DNA of 64,000 nucleotides, from the NCBI RefSeq assembly GCF_000244975.1, contig NZ_CM001440.1, positions 4,200,325 to 4,264,324 of the forward strand, written 5' to 3'. The position numbers were made by a program, and so were the translations under genes. Below are positions 44,215 through 52,597 of the stretch, piece after piece (the first letter of the stretch is position 1; each line of letters opens with the position of its first letter). This stretch comes from Saccharomonospora cyanea NA-134 (GTDB lineage Bacteria; Actinomycetota; Actinomycetes; Mycobacteriales; Pseudonocardiaceae). Under the pieces are notes generated by a model. It had not been told where the DNA came from, ran no database searches, and was given only the letters and a program-made list of their open reading frames with translations.

Positions 44215-44675
44215 GTCCGTTCCGGGGTCAGGAACTCGTCGAGGTCCGCCGCGAGGCGGCCCAGCTCCTCTCCGGCATCCACGGTGATCACGACAGAGGC
44301 GCTCCACCGCGTGTCGAGCACGTGGACGTTGTTCGACAGCGTCCACGTCAGGTCCACATGACCGCCCGTGGTGTGCACGGCGTCCACCGTCAGGTCCTCG
44401 GTGAACGACCGCCACGTCCGCACGCCCTGCCAACCCCTGAAGTCCTTCACCAGCCCCGCCACGAAGGTGGCGAACCCTTCGCCACCGTGCGCGTTCATGT
44501 CCCAGATCTCATGGGCTTCAGCTCGACTTCCGGGGCCGGTGAGCTGTGCGCAGAAAGCCGTGATCGTCTCGTGCGCCGGGGATTCCCTCGAGTTCCACAA
44601 ACTGACCGCCAGGCTGCTTCCGACCGGACTGATGACGACACAGTCGTCGAACTCGGGGGCGGGTGCGCACGTCAC
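44211..44675 (-). CDS. Hypothetical protein, DUF6228-like
   Basis: The 154-residue protein has VDLTWTLSNNVHVLDTRWSASVVITVDAGEELGRLAADLDEFL near the C-terminus, a pattern I associate, without certainty, with DUF6228 proteins of actinobacteria; function unknown. GTG start at 44675. Its stop codon is the TAG inside the right terminal CTAG of the MITE-like element, so the C-terminal end may have been altered by that insertion. Confidence 0.6.
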   Translation of the reverse strand: MTCAPAPEFDDCVVISPVGSSLAVSLWNSRESPAHETITAFCAQLTGPGSRAEAHEIWDMNAHGGEGFATFVAGLVKDFRGWQGVRTWRSFTEDLTVDAVHTTGGHVDLTWTLSNNVHVLDTRWSASVVITVDAGEELGRLAADLDEFLTPERT

Positions 44676-44837
44676 GGCCGCATGCTAGCGAGATGACTTC
44701 CCCTGCTCCACGGAATTCGACCGGGCGGCGTCGCCCCCGTGCACCAGGCAGCCACGCCGGTTCGAGCAGGGCAGTGGTCCGACGATTGGCCGGGCCGGGT
44801 GGCGGAATACCTCTCCGAGGGTCCGCGTTACAGTGCT

Positions 44838-44855
44838 TAGTTGAACGCACAACTA
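44838..44855. promoter_or_regulatory. Candidate operator TAGTTG-N6-CAACTA
   Basis: Perfect 6-bp arms TAGTTG (44838-44843) and CAACTA (44850-44855) lie 22 bases upstream of the flavin monooxygenase start. The size suits a MarR or TetR dimer. No regulator gene is adjacent. Confidence 0.45.
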
Positions 44856-44877
44856 CTCCTGCGAGCGTGGTGACATC

Positions 44878-45972
44878 ATGCAGTTCGGCATCTTCACCGT
44901 CGGCGACGTGACGACCGACCCGACCACGGGCCGGACGCCCACCGAGCACGAACGCATCAAGGCGATGGTGCGCATCGCGCTCAAGGCCGAGGAGGTCGGC
45001 CTCGACGTCTTCGCCACCGGCGAGCACCACAACCCGCCCTTCGTGCCCTCGTCGCCCACGACCATGCTCGGCTACATCGCCGCACGCACCGAGCGGCTGA
45101 TCCTGTCCACCTCGACGACGCTGATCACCACCAACGACCCGGTGAAGATCGCCGAGGACTTCGCGATGTTGCAGCACCTGGCCGACGGCCGCGTGGACGT
45201 CATGATGGGCCGCGGCAACACGCCGCCCGTGTACCCGTGGTTCGGTCAGGACATCCGCCAGGGCATCCCGCTGGCAGTGGAGAACTACGCGCTGCTGCAC
45301 GAGCTGTGGCGCAAGGACGTCGTCGACTGGCAGGGCCGGTTCCGCACGCCGTTGCAGGGCTTCACATCCACCCCGCGGCCGCTCGACGGCGTGCCGCCGT
45401 TCGTGTGGCACGGCTCCATCCGCAGTCCCCAGATCGCGGAGCAGGCCGCCTACTACGGCGACGGCTTCTTCCACAACAACATCTTCTGGCCCGCCGAACA
45501 CACCAAGCGGATGGTCGAGCTCTACCGCGAGCGGTACGCGCACTACGGCCACGGTGAGCCGCACCAGGCGATCGTGGGCCTCGGCGGGCAGGTGTTCATG
45601 CGGAAGAACTCCCAGGACGCCGTTCGCGAGTTCCGCCCGTACTTCGACCACGCCCCCGTCTACGGTGGAGGTCCGTCGCTGGAGGACTTCTCCACGCAGA
45701 CCCCCCTCACCGTCGGCAGCCCCCAGCAGGTCATCGACCGCACCCTGAGCTTCCGCGAGTACGCGGGCGACTACCAGCGGCAGTTGTTCCTCATGGACCA
45801 CGCCGGGCTGCCGCTGAAGACCGTGCTCGAACAACTCGACATGCTGGGCGAGATCGTGCCCGTGCTGCGCAGGGAGTTCGCCGCGCTGCGGGCGCCGGGC
45901 GTGCCCGACGCGCCCACCCACGACTCCCTGCGGGCGGCGAAGCAGGACCCCGCCGACGGGACCGGGAGGTGA
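44878..45972 (+). CDS. LLM-class flavin-dependent monooxygenase (CE1758 type)
   Basis: The 364-residue luciferase-like TIM barrel has MQFGIFTVGDV at the start, DVFATGEHHNPPFVPSSP, LILSTSTTLITTNDPVKIAEDFAMLQHLADGRVDVMMGRGNTPPVYPWFG and GVPPFVWHGSIRSPQIAEQAAYYGDGFF. It uses reduced FMN to oxidise an unknown substrate. The coupled gene downstream encodes an FMN reductase that can supply FMNH2. This pairing is the CE1758/CE1759 arrangement of actinobacteria. ATG at 44878. Confidence 0.87.
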   Translation: MQFGIFTVGDVTTDPTTGRTPTEHERIKAMVRIALKAEEVGLDVFATGEHHNPPFVPSSPTTMLGYIAARTERLILSTSTTLITTNDPVKIAEDFAMLQHLADGRVDVMMGRGNTPPVYPWFGQDIRQGIPLAVENYALLHELWRKDVVDWQGRFRTPLQGFTSTPRPLDGVPPFVWHGSIRSPQIAEQAAYYGDGFFHNNIFWPAEHTKRMVELYRERYAHYGHGEPHQAIVGLGGQVFMRKNSQDAVREFRPYFDHAPVYGGGPSLEDFSTQTPLTVGSPQQVIDRTLSFREYAGDYQRQLFLMDHAGLPLKTVLEQLDMLGEIVPVLRREFAALRAPGVPDAPTHDSLRAAKQDPADGTGR

Positions 45973-45974
45973 CC

Positions 45975-46577
45975 GTGAGCGCACACAACCTCGCCGTCGT
46001 CACGGCCGGGCTCACCAACCCGTCGTCCACGCGGCTGCTCGCCGACCGGCTGACCGAAGCCGTCGCCCGGCGCGTCCCCGTGGAGCCCCACGTCGTGGAG
46101 CTGCGGGACCACGCGCGCGACGTCGCCGACAACTTCGTCACCGGCTTCGCTCCCCCCGCGCTGGCGGCGCAGCTCGACTTGGTGGCCAAGGCCGACGGCC
46201 TGATCGCCGTCACCCCGATCTTCACGGCGTCCTTCAGCGGGCTGTTCAAGTCGTTCTTCGACGTACTCGACAACACGGCGTTGCGGGGCAAGCCCGTGCT
46301 CATCGCCGCGACCGGCGGCACCCCACGGCACTCGCTCGCCCTGGAACACGCCGTGCGGCCGATGTTCGCCTACCTGCGGGCCGTCGTCATGCCCACCGGC
46401 GTGTACGCGGCGTCGCAGGACTGGGGCGGCGAGGGCGTCGCGGAACTCTCGCAGCGCATCGACCGGGCCGCCGGGGAACTCGCCGACGCGCTGAGCGGCC
46501 GGCCCGCCGCAGCCGAGCCCGAGGAGGAGTTCGTGCCGTTCGACGAACTGCTGCGCCGTCAGTCACGAGGCAGCTGA
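45975..46577 (+). CDS. NADPH-dependent FMN reductase (CE1759 type)
   Basis: The 200-residue flavodoxin-like reductase has NLAVVTAGLTNPSSTRLLADRL as the phosphate loop, GLIAVTPIFTASFSGLFKSFFDVLD and KPVLIAATGGTPRHSLALEHAVRPMFAYLRAVVMPTGVYA. It makes FMNH2 for the partner monooxygenase. I chose GTG 45975 because GGGAGG lies five bases upstream; GTG 45969 (overlapping the previous stop) is an alternative. Its 3' end recurs, diverged, at 47205-47350. Confidence 0.87.
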   Translation: MSAHNLAVVTAGLTNPSSTRLLADRLTEAVARRVPVEPHVVELRDHARDVADNFVTGFAPPALAAQLDLVAKADGLIAVTPIFTASFSGLFKSFFDVLDNTALRGKPVLIAATGGTPRHSLALEHAVRPMFAYLRAVVMPTGVYAASQDWGGEGVAELSQRIDRAAGELADALSGRPAAAEPEEEFVPFDELLRRQSRGS

Positions 46578-46591
46578 CGACACGGACTCAC

Positions 46592-46615
46592 GCGTCGCTC
46601 GGCGTTGCGCGACGC
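46592..46615. terminator. Short terminator-like hairpin
   Basis: GCGTCGC (46592-46598) pairs with GCGACGC (46609-46615), between the FMN reductase stop and the convergent membrane-protein gene. Confidence 0.45.
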
Positions 46616-46622
46616 CCGGTAC

Positions 46623-46970
46623 TCACGAGACGCTCGACAGGATCACGAGAACGATCGTGGGCAGCACCATCAACATCAGACTGACCGTCCAATAAGGACG
46701 AGCGCGCAGTCCTGTCCTGCGCCGTAACCACGAGTTGAGCCACAACCACGACAGCACGAACACCGTCAGCACGGGCACCAGGATGAGCAGCCAGGATGAT
46801 ATTCCGTCGTTGTCGGTCGGCTCCCGTTGAGTGAGTCCCAACGCCGCGAGCGGGTAGTTCGACAAGAAGTGCCAGAGCAACCAGATCGGGACGACGGCCA
46901 CGCAACCGAGCAGCACGTTCACGAGGAGAGCAACGAGCCAGCGCCCCCGGGGCTCAGTACGGACGGACAC
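46623..46970 (-). CDS. Small hypothetical membrane protein
   Basis: The 115-residue protein has three hydrophobic segments (about 12-35, 58-80 and 93-113) separated by the polar loop GLTQREPTDNDGISS and the basic loop WLRRRTGLRARPYW. I do not recognise a family. GTG start at 46970. It lies between the FMN reductase gene and the displaced copy of that gene's 3' end, so it may have arrived with a small insertion. Confidence 0.6.
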   Translation of the reverse strand: MSVRTEPRGRWLVALLVNVLLGCVAVVPIWLLWHFLSNYPLAALGLTQREPTDNDGISSWLLILVPVLTVFVLSWLWLNSWLRRRTGLRARPYWTVSLMLMVLPTIVLVILSSVS

Positions 46971-47204
46971 GGCGGTTCAAGTGCTTCCGACTACGGTGCC
47001 GCACTTCGTCAACGGTCGCTCGTTCATCGCCGATCCCCCATCGCTGTCTCCCCATGAGACTCGGTTGAAGCTGAAGCCAGGGTATCGACTCAGGACCACA
47101 TATCAGAGCTCTTCCACCCCGGTGCTCGGCCGAAGCGATGTTCTCGGGTGAAGACGGCTCCGCACTGCCGAGTTCCAGCCAATGCCGGAGGAACGAACTG
47201 ACTG

Positions 47205-47350
47205 GCTTGAGGCGGCGAGGGTGCCGCCGAGCTGACCCAGCGCATCGACCGGGCGGCCGGGGAACCCGCCGACGCGCTGAGCGGCCGCCCCGCCGCCGAA
47301 CCCGCGGAGGAGTTCGTCCCCTCCGGCGAGCCGCTGCGGCGGCAGGGTCG
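47205..47350 (+). pseudogene. Displaced 3' end of an FMN reductase gene
   Basis: Translated, the segment reads GGEGAAELTQRIDRAAGEPA then DALSGRPAAEPAEEFVP and ends LRRQG. This matches the C-terminus of the FMN reductase at 45975-46577 (GGEGVAELSQRIDRAAGELA, DALSGRPAAAEPEEEFVP, LLRRQ) with many substitutions. There is no 5' part, start or promoter. The rest of the 46971-47372 gap holds nothing I can name. Confidence 0.75.
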
Positions 47351-47372
47351 GTGGGAGTCCCGTGAGGATGCC

Positions 47373-47807
47373 TCAACGCACCAGCGTGTGGTGCCGGGCC
47401 ACGGTCCACCAGCGGCCGTCCTCCTTCACGACGACGTAGAGGACCTTCATGACGTGCTCGGCGTCGAGAAGGTTGCCCTCGGCGTCGGTGGCGCGCGCCC
47501 CCTTGTAGGCCAGCGCCACGTCCGGCCGAACGAACAGTACGTCGAGCAGGTCGTAGCGGACGTGTTCGTCGCGGAGGAACCCCGCCAGCCCCTGCCGGGT
47601 GGCCTCCACGATGGCGTCCACTCCGGACAGTGTCACGCCCATCGCGTTGACCACCGTCGCGTTGCGGGCGAAGTGCTTCGTCATCAGCTCCGCGTCGTTG
47701 GTGTTGTACGCGGACTCGGTGTCGGCGACGATCTGCCGGATGGCGGCGAGATCCTCCTCCGTCGGAGGGGAGTACTCGACGACGGGTGGTGCGCTTGCTC
47801 CTGTCAT
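47373..47807 (-). CDS. SgcJ/EcaC family (NTF2-like) protein
   Basis: The 144-residue SnoaL/NTF2-fold protein contains DLAAIRQIVADTESAYNTNDAELMTKHFARNATVVNAMGVTLSGVDAIVEATRQGL and ends GRWWTVARHHTLVR, matching the SgcJ/EcaC family described beside enediyne and other natural-product genes. It may be a small hydrolase, isomerase or lipid-like ligand binder; function is unproven. ATG 47807 is used, with AGGGTGG upstream. Confidence 0.8.
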   Translation of the reverse strand: MTGASAPPVVEYSPPTEEDLAAIRQIVADTESAYNTNDAELMTKHFARNATVVNAMGVTLSGVDAIVEATRQGLAGFLRDEHVRYDLLDVLFVRPDVALAYKGARATDAEGNLLDAEHVMKVLYVVVKEDGRWWTVARHHTLVR

Positions 47808-47849
47808 GCCACCACCCTGCAACCTCCAGCTAACTAGAGATCAAGAATC

Positions 47850-47882
47850 GTGTCCGCACTTCTCGCACGCGTGTCCGCAGCG
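47850..47882. repeat. Dispersed TGTCCGCA repeat, left of the NACHT gene
   Basis: GTGTCCGCACTTCTCG (47850-47865) is followed by a second GTGTCCGCAG unit at 47871-47880. The same 16 bases occur at 51357-51372 on the right side of the NACHT gene, so the gene lies between direct repeats. Confidence 0.75.
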
Positions 47883-48036
47883 GGCCGGTGTGCGGGTCGC
47901 GGCGGACCGTCGGGAAGTGAGCGCAGGGGTCCTCGTGGTCGGGGACAGGCATCCCGTTGCTGTGGTAGCCGGTGCCGGCGCGAATGACGTCTCCGAAACC
48001 GGACACTCTGCAGACTAGGTTCGGTACGGTTTGCGC

Positions 48037-51000
48037 ATGGGCGCGACATCGGGCACCGAGGGCTCGTCGAAGCCGTCACAGCCGCCGCGGCCACCGAAGC
48101 CGGCAGGCGGCCGGGAGTGGACCTGGGCGCTGGTCAACAGCCTGCTGGTCATCGCCACAGGCGTCGTGGTCAACATCGCCACCGAATCGATGACCAACGC
48201 CCTCGCGTGGCTCGCTCTGCTCATCCTGGCGCCGGCCTCGGCCGTGGCCACCGTACTTCTCGCTCGTGCGGGTGAGGACCGCGCCTCGCCAGGACACCAC
48301 CTCCGCCACTTCGCGCCATGGCGGTCCCGCAAGCGCCGGTACCGGACCGCCGTGCGCGAGAGATACGGCCACGTGGTGCAGCCGTGGTCGGTCGACATCG
48401 ACCTCGGCGAACTCTTCGTTCCGCCCACGGTCACCGGCCGCGACGGCACCCCACGCGACGCCGTGGACGTCGTCGGAGACGACGGTCCCAACGTCCTGCT
48501 CTTGGGCGCACCGGGTGCCGGCAAGACCCTGCTGCTGCGGTACGTGCTTCTGCACCACGTGAGCAGGCGGCCGATGAATCGCGTTCCGGTGCTGCTGGAG
48601 TTGCGGGACGTGGCCCCGGACCAGCCACTTGAGACGAATGCGCTGGCGGAGCTACGGCAGTTCGGCGTTTCCGGCGACCGGCTCCTCCTCGACGCGCTGC
48701 GGAAAGGCCGGGCGCTTCTGCTGTTGGACGGCCTCGACGAGGTCGTTCCCGACCGGCGAGCCGAGCTGGTGGCCCGCGTCCGGGAGTTCGCGAAGCGGCA
48801 TCCGGGTAACAAAGTAGTGTTGTCGTGCCGTTCGGCCGCGTTCTCCGGTGAACTCGATCCGGGGTTCTCCCGGGTGTGCACCCTGCGGGACATCAGCGGC
48901 TCCCAACTGCGCAGCTTGCTGGACAACCACACGAAGGCCCTCGGTGAGGAAGCTACGGAGCGGGTCCGTGCGCTGCTGCTGAGGCATCCCCGGTTAGCCG
49001 AGGTGCTGAGAACTCCCGTGCTCGCCGGCATGGTGGCGAACCTGGCGGCCGTCCCCGGCGCGGTCGAGGCTCCGGACGACGATCACGACCTCGGCCTTGA
49101 CGACGACTCCGGCCCCGGCGGTGGACTCCCCCGGCAGCTTCGGCGGACCGACGTCTACCACGCACTGATCACACGGGTGCTCGCCCGGCGACCGCAGACC
49201 GTGGGCCCGGTGGAGCGGTTCGCGCCGCTGGAGAAACGTGGGCTGTTGAGGGCACTCGCGCTGGCGTCTCGCGGCGGCGCGGAAACCTCGCGGATGTCGA
49301 CCCTCCGTGCGCGGGATCTCGCCGCCGAGGTACTCCGCCTGCATCATCTGGACCCCGGCGAGGCCGCCGACCTGCTCACGGAGGTGGTGCAGCGGACGGG
49401 TCTGCTGCACCACAGCCCTGACGGGCAGTTCATCAGCTTCCCGCACGTGTCCCTACCCGAGTACCTGGCGGCCGAGGCGCTGCGCGACAAGCCGGACGAC
49501 CTGCTCCGGCACTACCGCGCGGACCCGCAGACGTGGGCGGAGACCGTGCGGTTCTGGTGCGGTCTGCAAGATGAGGACACGGCGTCCTTCGTCTCCGAGA
49601 TCGCCCGCGACGACGCACTGCTGGCGCTGGACTGCGTCGTCGAGTCCCACACGGTCGACAGCGAGCTGCCCCGGACCCTGGTCGACCATATCCGATGGGA
49701 GTTGCGCGGATATCCGGCTCTTCCGTGGAGGAAACTCGCCCCGGTCGACCCCGGTGACGCCGTGTCCGAGGAACGTGCCGTCAGGGCTGTCGCGAACGCC
49801 CTGGCCGATCACCGCCCGTTCAGTTGGGAACTGGCCCACGGTCTGCGTTTCGTACTGCACAAGCCGCCCGACCCGGCATCGAGGAAGCTCGCGGTGCTGC
49901 GCCGTGCCCTGGTACGCAGCCGCAACCCGTCGGCCCTGCACGAGCTGTTCGACTATGACCACCTCGTCTACGACGACAACGGCGAGGAATACGTCAAGGC
50001 ACAGCCCACGCACGTCGTCCGGTTGCTGGCCGCCGAGGGGGACGATGTGGTGCCCATCCTGCGGCGCTTGGCGGTCGACGGGTCCGGGGTGCTCGACCAG
50101 TACTACGGCGAAGGACAGGTCGAATCAGCCGGCAGCTTCCACCTGGCAGGCGCGACCGAGGTGCTGTTTCACATCGGCACCCCTCGCGCGGCGGGAGCAC
50201 TCGCCGACGTCCTGCTCAACTCGGTGGATTTCACCGCACGGTGTCACGCCGCCTGGTACCTTGCCGACCTGCTGCGCGAGCCGTCGATCGAGGTCGCTCT
50301 GCGCCGGACGGTCCGCGATGTCGAACCACCCGAGTCCTGGAGGCATCCGTTCGTCCACAACCTTTTCGCGATGAGCCGCCACGCGGCCGTCGATGCGGAC
50401 AGCCTGTCGTTCGCGGCGATGGTCGAGCAGGTGACCCACCATCTCGACATGTCGATGACAATATCCACCCTTGACCCTGCCGTCGAGCTTCGTCCTGACA
50501 GCCGGATCGTGGTCCCCGTGTTGCTCCAGCACATCGTTCCCAAGCACGACTGGGAATCGGGCAGAGGCAGGGCCCGCCTCTCGGAACTTCTCGGCACCGA
50601 CGATCCCGACACCGCGGGAGACCGGATCGCCCGGTTGGTCGGAGGCGGTAGGACCGCCCTCAGACTGTTCCGAGCCCTACCCCACGACATGCGGCAGCAG
50701 CTCCTTCGGATGCCCTGTGACCAGCCGCTGTCCGACGTACTCCGGTTCGCCGGGGACTCGGTGGGGGCGCTGCGGCCGTTCTTCGGTACGGCGTCGTACT
50801 GGAGCGTCTCGATACTGTGGCTCCTCTGGGGAGGAAGCCTGAACATCGCCGGCGTACTCGTGGCCGACGAACCGATCCCGTCGGCGTGGAACGTGGTGTT
50901 CTGGGGCACCACCGTACTGGCGGTGGCGACTTCACTGATCGTCACCTCGCGGGATCTGCGCGAGGTGACCCGCTGGCGGCAGCTCGGCCGCGCCGAACGG

Positions 51001-51321
51001 CTCCGAGCACACGGGCTGAACCTGGTGCTCGCCACTCAGGTCAACCCGCTGATCACCGTGCTGCTGTACCTGGGCGTCGCGCGAACGTATCCCACCGCCC
51101 TCCGAGTGCTCGTCACACTGGCGACGGTCTTCTCCACCAGCACGTGGTACCTCGTTTACCTGCTTCAGGGCTGGGGGTGGGCTGCCGCGCTCACGACCGG
51201 CCTCGCGGCAGCCGCCTTGCTGCTCTATCTCACCTACCGCGTGGCCGCCCGCCACTACGCCGCCGAGTTCCTGTTCCGCAGGCTCGTGAGGCAACCGCTC
51301 AGAGGAAGAGCGGACCACTGA
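48037..51321 (+). CDS. Membrane-anchored NACHT-domain (STAND) NTPase
   Basis: The protein has 1,094 residues. After a proline-rich N-terminus, two membrane helices lie at about 31-48 and 55-78. Then comes a basic linker and a NACHT NTPase: Walker A GAPGAGKTLLLRY at 157-169, Walker B RALLLLDGLDEV at 225-236, and the arginine strand KVVLSCRSAAF. A winged-helix-like part with FISFPHVSLPEYLAAEAL follows. The middle (about 500-880) is helical and repeat-like, suggesting HEAT-type sensor repeats. The final 170 residues carry about five membrane helices. Bacterial NACHT proteins include anti-phage NLR relatives; here both ends could form the membrane effector. ATG 48037 is preferred over TTG 48031. 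Single-gene unit with no partner on its strand. Confidence 0.85.
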   Translation: MGATSGTEGSSKPSQPPRPPKPAGGREWTWALVNSLLVIATGVVVNIATESMTNALAWLALLILAPASAVATVLLARAGEDRASPGHHLRHFAPWRSRKRRYRTAVRERYGHVVQPWSVDIDLGELFVPPTVTGRDGTPRDAVDVVGDDGPNVLLLGAPGAGKTLLLRYVLLHHVSRRPMNRVPVLLELRDVAPDQPLETNALAELRQFGVSGDRLLLDALRKGRALLLLDGLDEVVPDRRAELVARVREFAKRHPGNKVVLSCRSAAFSGELDPGFSRVCTLRDISGSQLRSLLDNHTKALGEEATERVRALLLRHPRLAEVLRTPVLAGMVANLAAVPGAVEAPDDDHDLGLDDDSGPGGGLPRQLRRTDVYHALITRVLARRPQTVGPVERFAPLEKRGLLRALALASRGGAETSRMSTLRARDLAAEVLRLHHLDPGEAADLLTEVVQRTGLLHHSPDGQFISFPHVSLPEYLAAEALRDKPDDLLRHYRADPQTWAETVRFWCGLQDEDTASFVSEIARDDALLALDCVVESHTVDSELPRTLVDHIRWELRGYPALPWRKLAPVDPGDAVSEERAVRAVANALADHRPFSWELAHGLRFVLHKPPDPASRKLAVLRRALVRSRNPSALHELFDYDHLVYDDNGEEYVKAQPTHVVRLLAAEGDDVVPILRRLAVDGSGVLDQYYGEGQVESAGSFHLAGATEVLFHIGTPRAAGALADVLLNSVDFTARCHAAWYLADLLREPSIEVALRRTVRDVEPPESWRHPFVHNLFAMSRHAAVDADSLSFAAMVEQVTHHLDMSMTISTLDPAVELRPDSRIVVPVLLQHIVPKHDWESGRGRARLSELLGTDDPDTAGDRIARLVGGGRTALRLFRALPHDMRQQLLRMPCDQPLSDVLRFAGDSVGALRPFFGTASYWSVSILWLLWGGSLNIAGVLVADEPIPSAWNVVFWGTTVLAVATSLIVTSRDLREVTRWRQLGRAERLRAHGLNLVLATQVNPLITVLLYLGVARTYPTALRVLVTLATVFSTSTWYLVYLLQGWGWAAALTTGLAAAALLLYLTYRVAARHYAAEFLFRRLVRQPLRGRADH

Positions 51322-51356
51322 CCCCCAAGCTCCGGCGGATACGGCCCAACCGTGCC

Positions 51357-51424
51357 GTGTCCGCACTTCTCGTACGAGTGGGCGTACAGGAAGTGCGGAC
51401 ACGCGTGCACAGGCTGCGGACACG
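51357..51424. terminator. Bidirectional terminator built from TGTCCGCA repeat units
   Basis: GTGTCCGCACTTC (51357-51369) pairs exactly with GAAGTGCGGACAC (51390-51402). A further TGCGGACACG unit follows at 51415-51424. It lies between the convergent NACHT and acyl-CoA dehydrogenase genes. Confidence 0.75.
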
Positions 51425-51439
51425 ATGTTCGTCCCGCCG

Positions 51440-52597
51440 TCAGCTCACCACGCCCAGTTCCCGCGCGATCAGCATGCGCTGGACCTCGCTCGTGCCCTCG
51501 CCGACCTCCAGGATCTTGGCGTCGCGGTAGAAGCGGCCCACCGGGTACTCGTTCATGAAGCCGTACCCGCCGAAGATCTGCGTGGCGTCGCGGGCGTTGT
51601 CCATCGCGGCGTTGGAGGCCGCGAGCTTCGCGATGGCCGCCTCCTTCTTGAACCGCTCGCCACGCAGCATCTTGGCCGCCGCCTGGTAGTACGCCAGACG
51701 AGCCGTGTGGGCGCGCAACTCCATGTCGGCGATCTTGAACTGGATCGCCTGGTACTCACCGATCTTGCTGCCGAACGCCTCGCGTTCCTTGACGTAGCGC
51801 AGGCACTCGTCCACACATCCCTGCGCGAGCCCCACCGACAGCGCGGCGATCGCGACCCGTCCTTCGTCCAGGATGGACAGGAACTGCGCGTACCCTCGGC
51901 CCCGCTCACCGAGCAGGTTCTCCTCGGGCACCCGGCAGTCGTCGAAGGTCAACCCGTGCGTGTCGGACGCGTTCCAGCCGACCTTCGAGTACTGCGGCTG
52001 GACGGTGAAGCCCGGCGTACCCGACGGCACGATGATCGCGGAGATCTCCTTGCGCCCGTCCGGCCTCTCCCCGGTGACCGCCGTCGCCGTGACCAGGCTG
52101 GTGATGTCGGTGCCGGAGTTGGTGATGAAGGACTTGCTGCCGTTGATCACCCATTCCCCGTCGTCGAGCTTGGCCGTGGTCCGGGTGGCCGACGCGTCCG
52201 AGCCACCGCCCGGCTCCGTGAGCCCGAAGGCGCCGAGCGCCCGGCCCGCGCACAGGTCGGGCAGCCAACGCTGCTTCTGCTCCTCGGTGCCGAACCGGTA
52301 GAGAGGCATCGCACCGAGCGAGACCCCGGCCTCCAGGGTGATCGCGACCGACGAGTCGACCCTCGCCAGTTCCTCCAGCGTGAGGCACAGCGCGAAGTAG
52401 TCGCCGCCCATGCCGCCGTAGGACTCGGGGAACGGCAGGCCGAACAGCCCCATCTCCCCCATCCGCCTGACGATGTCGTACGGGAACCGCTCGCGCTCGT
52501 AGAACTCCCCGATCACCGGGGCCACCTCGGACGTGGCGAAGTCGCGCACCGTGGTGCGAAGGTCCTCGTACTCCTCGTCCAACCTGTAATCGATCAT
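51440..52597 (-). CDS. Acyl-CoA dehydrogenase (FadE19/isovaleryl-CoA dehydrogenase-like)
   Basis: The 385-residue ACAD has [76 protein letters not shown], and a C-terminus [32 protein letters not shown]. It oxidises a short or branched acyl-CoA. Being last in an accD-accA-fadE operon, with the same order as the mycobacterial leucine locus, isovaleryl-CoA is the most likely substrate. ATG at 52597 overlaps the carboxylase stop (ATGA). Confidence 0.92.
   Translation of the reverse strand: MIDYRLDEEYEDLRTTVRDFATSEVAPVIGEFYERERFPYDIVRRMGEMGLFGLPFPESYGGMGGDYFALCLTLEELARVDSSVAITLEAGVSLGAMPLYRFGTEEQKQRWLPDLCAGRALGAFGLTEPGGGSDASATRTTAKLDDGEWVINGSKSFITNSGTDITSLVTATAVTGERPDGRKEISAIIVPSGTPGFTVQPQYSKVGWNASDTHGLTFDDCRVPEENLLGERGRGYAQFLSILDEGRVAIAALSVGLAQGCVDECLRYVKEREAFGSKIGEYQAIQFKIADMELRAHTARLAYYQAAAKMLRGERFKKEAAIAKLAASNAAMDNARDATQIFGGYGFMNEYPVGRFYRDAKILEVGEGTSEVQRMLIARELGVVS

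Noticed and set aside
44211-44675. Toxin-antitoxin pair with the hypothetical at 43537-44067
   Set aside because: The genes are convergent and separated by a MITE-like element, and neither shows toxin or antitoxin motifs.
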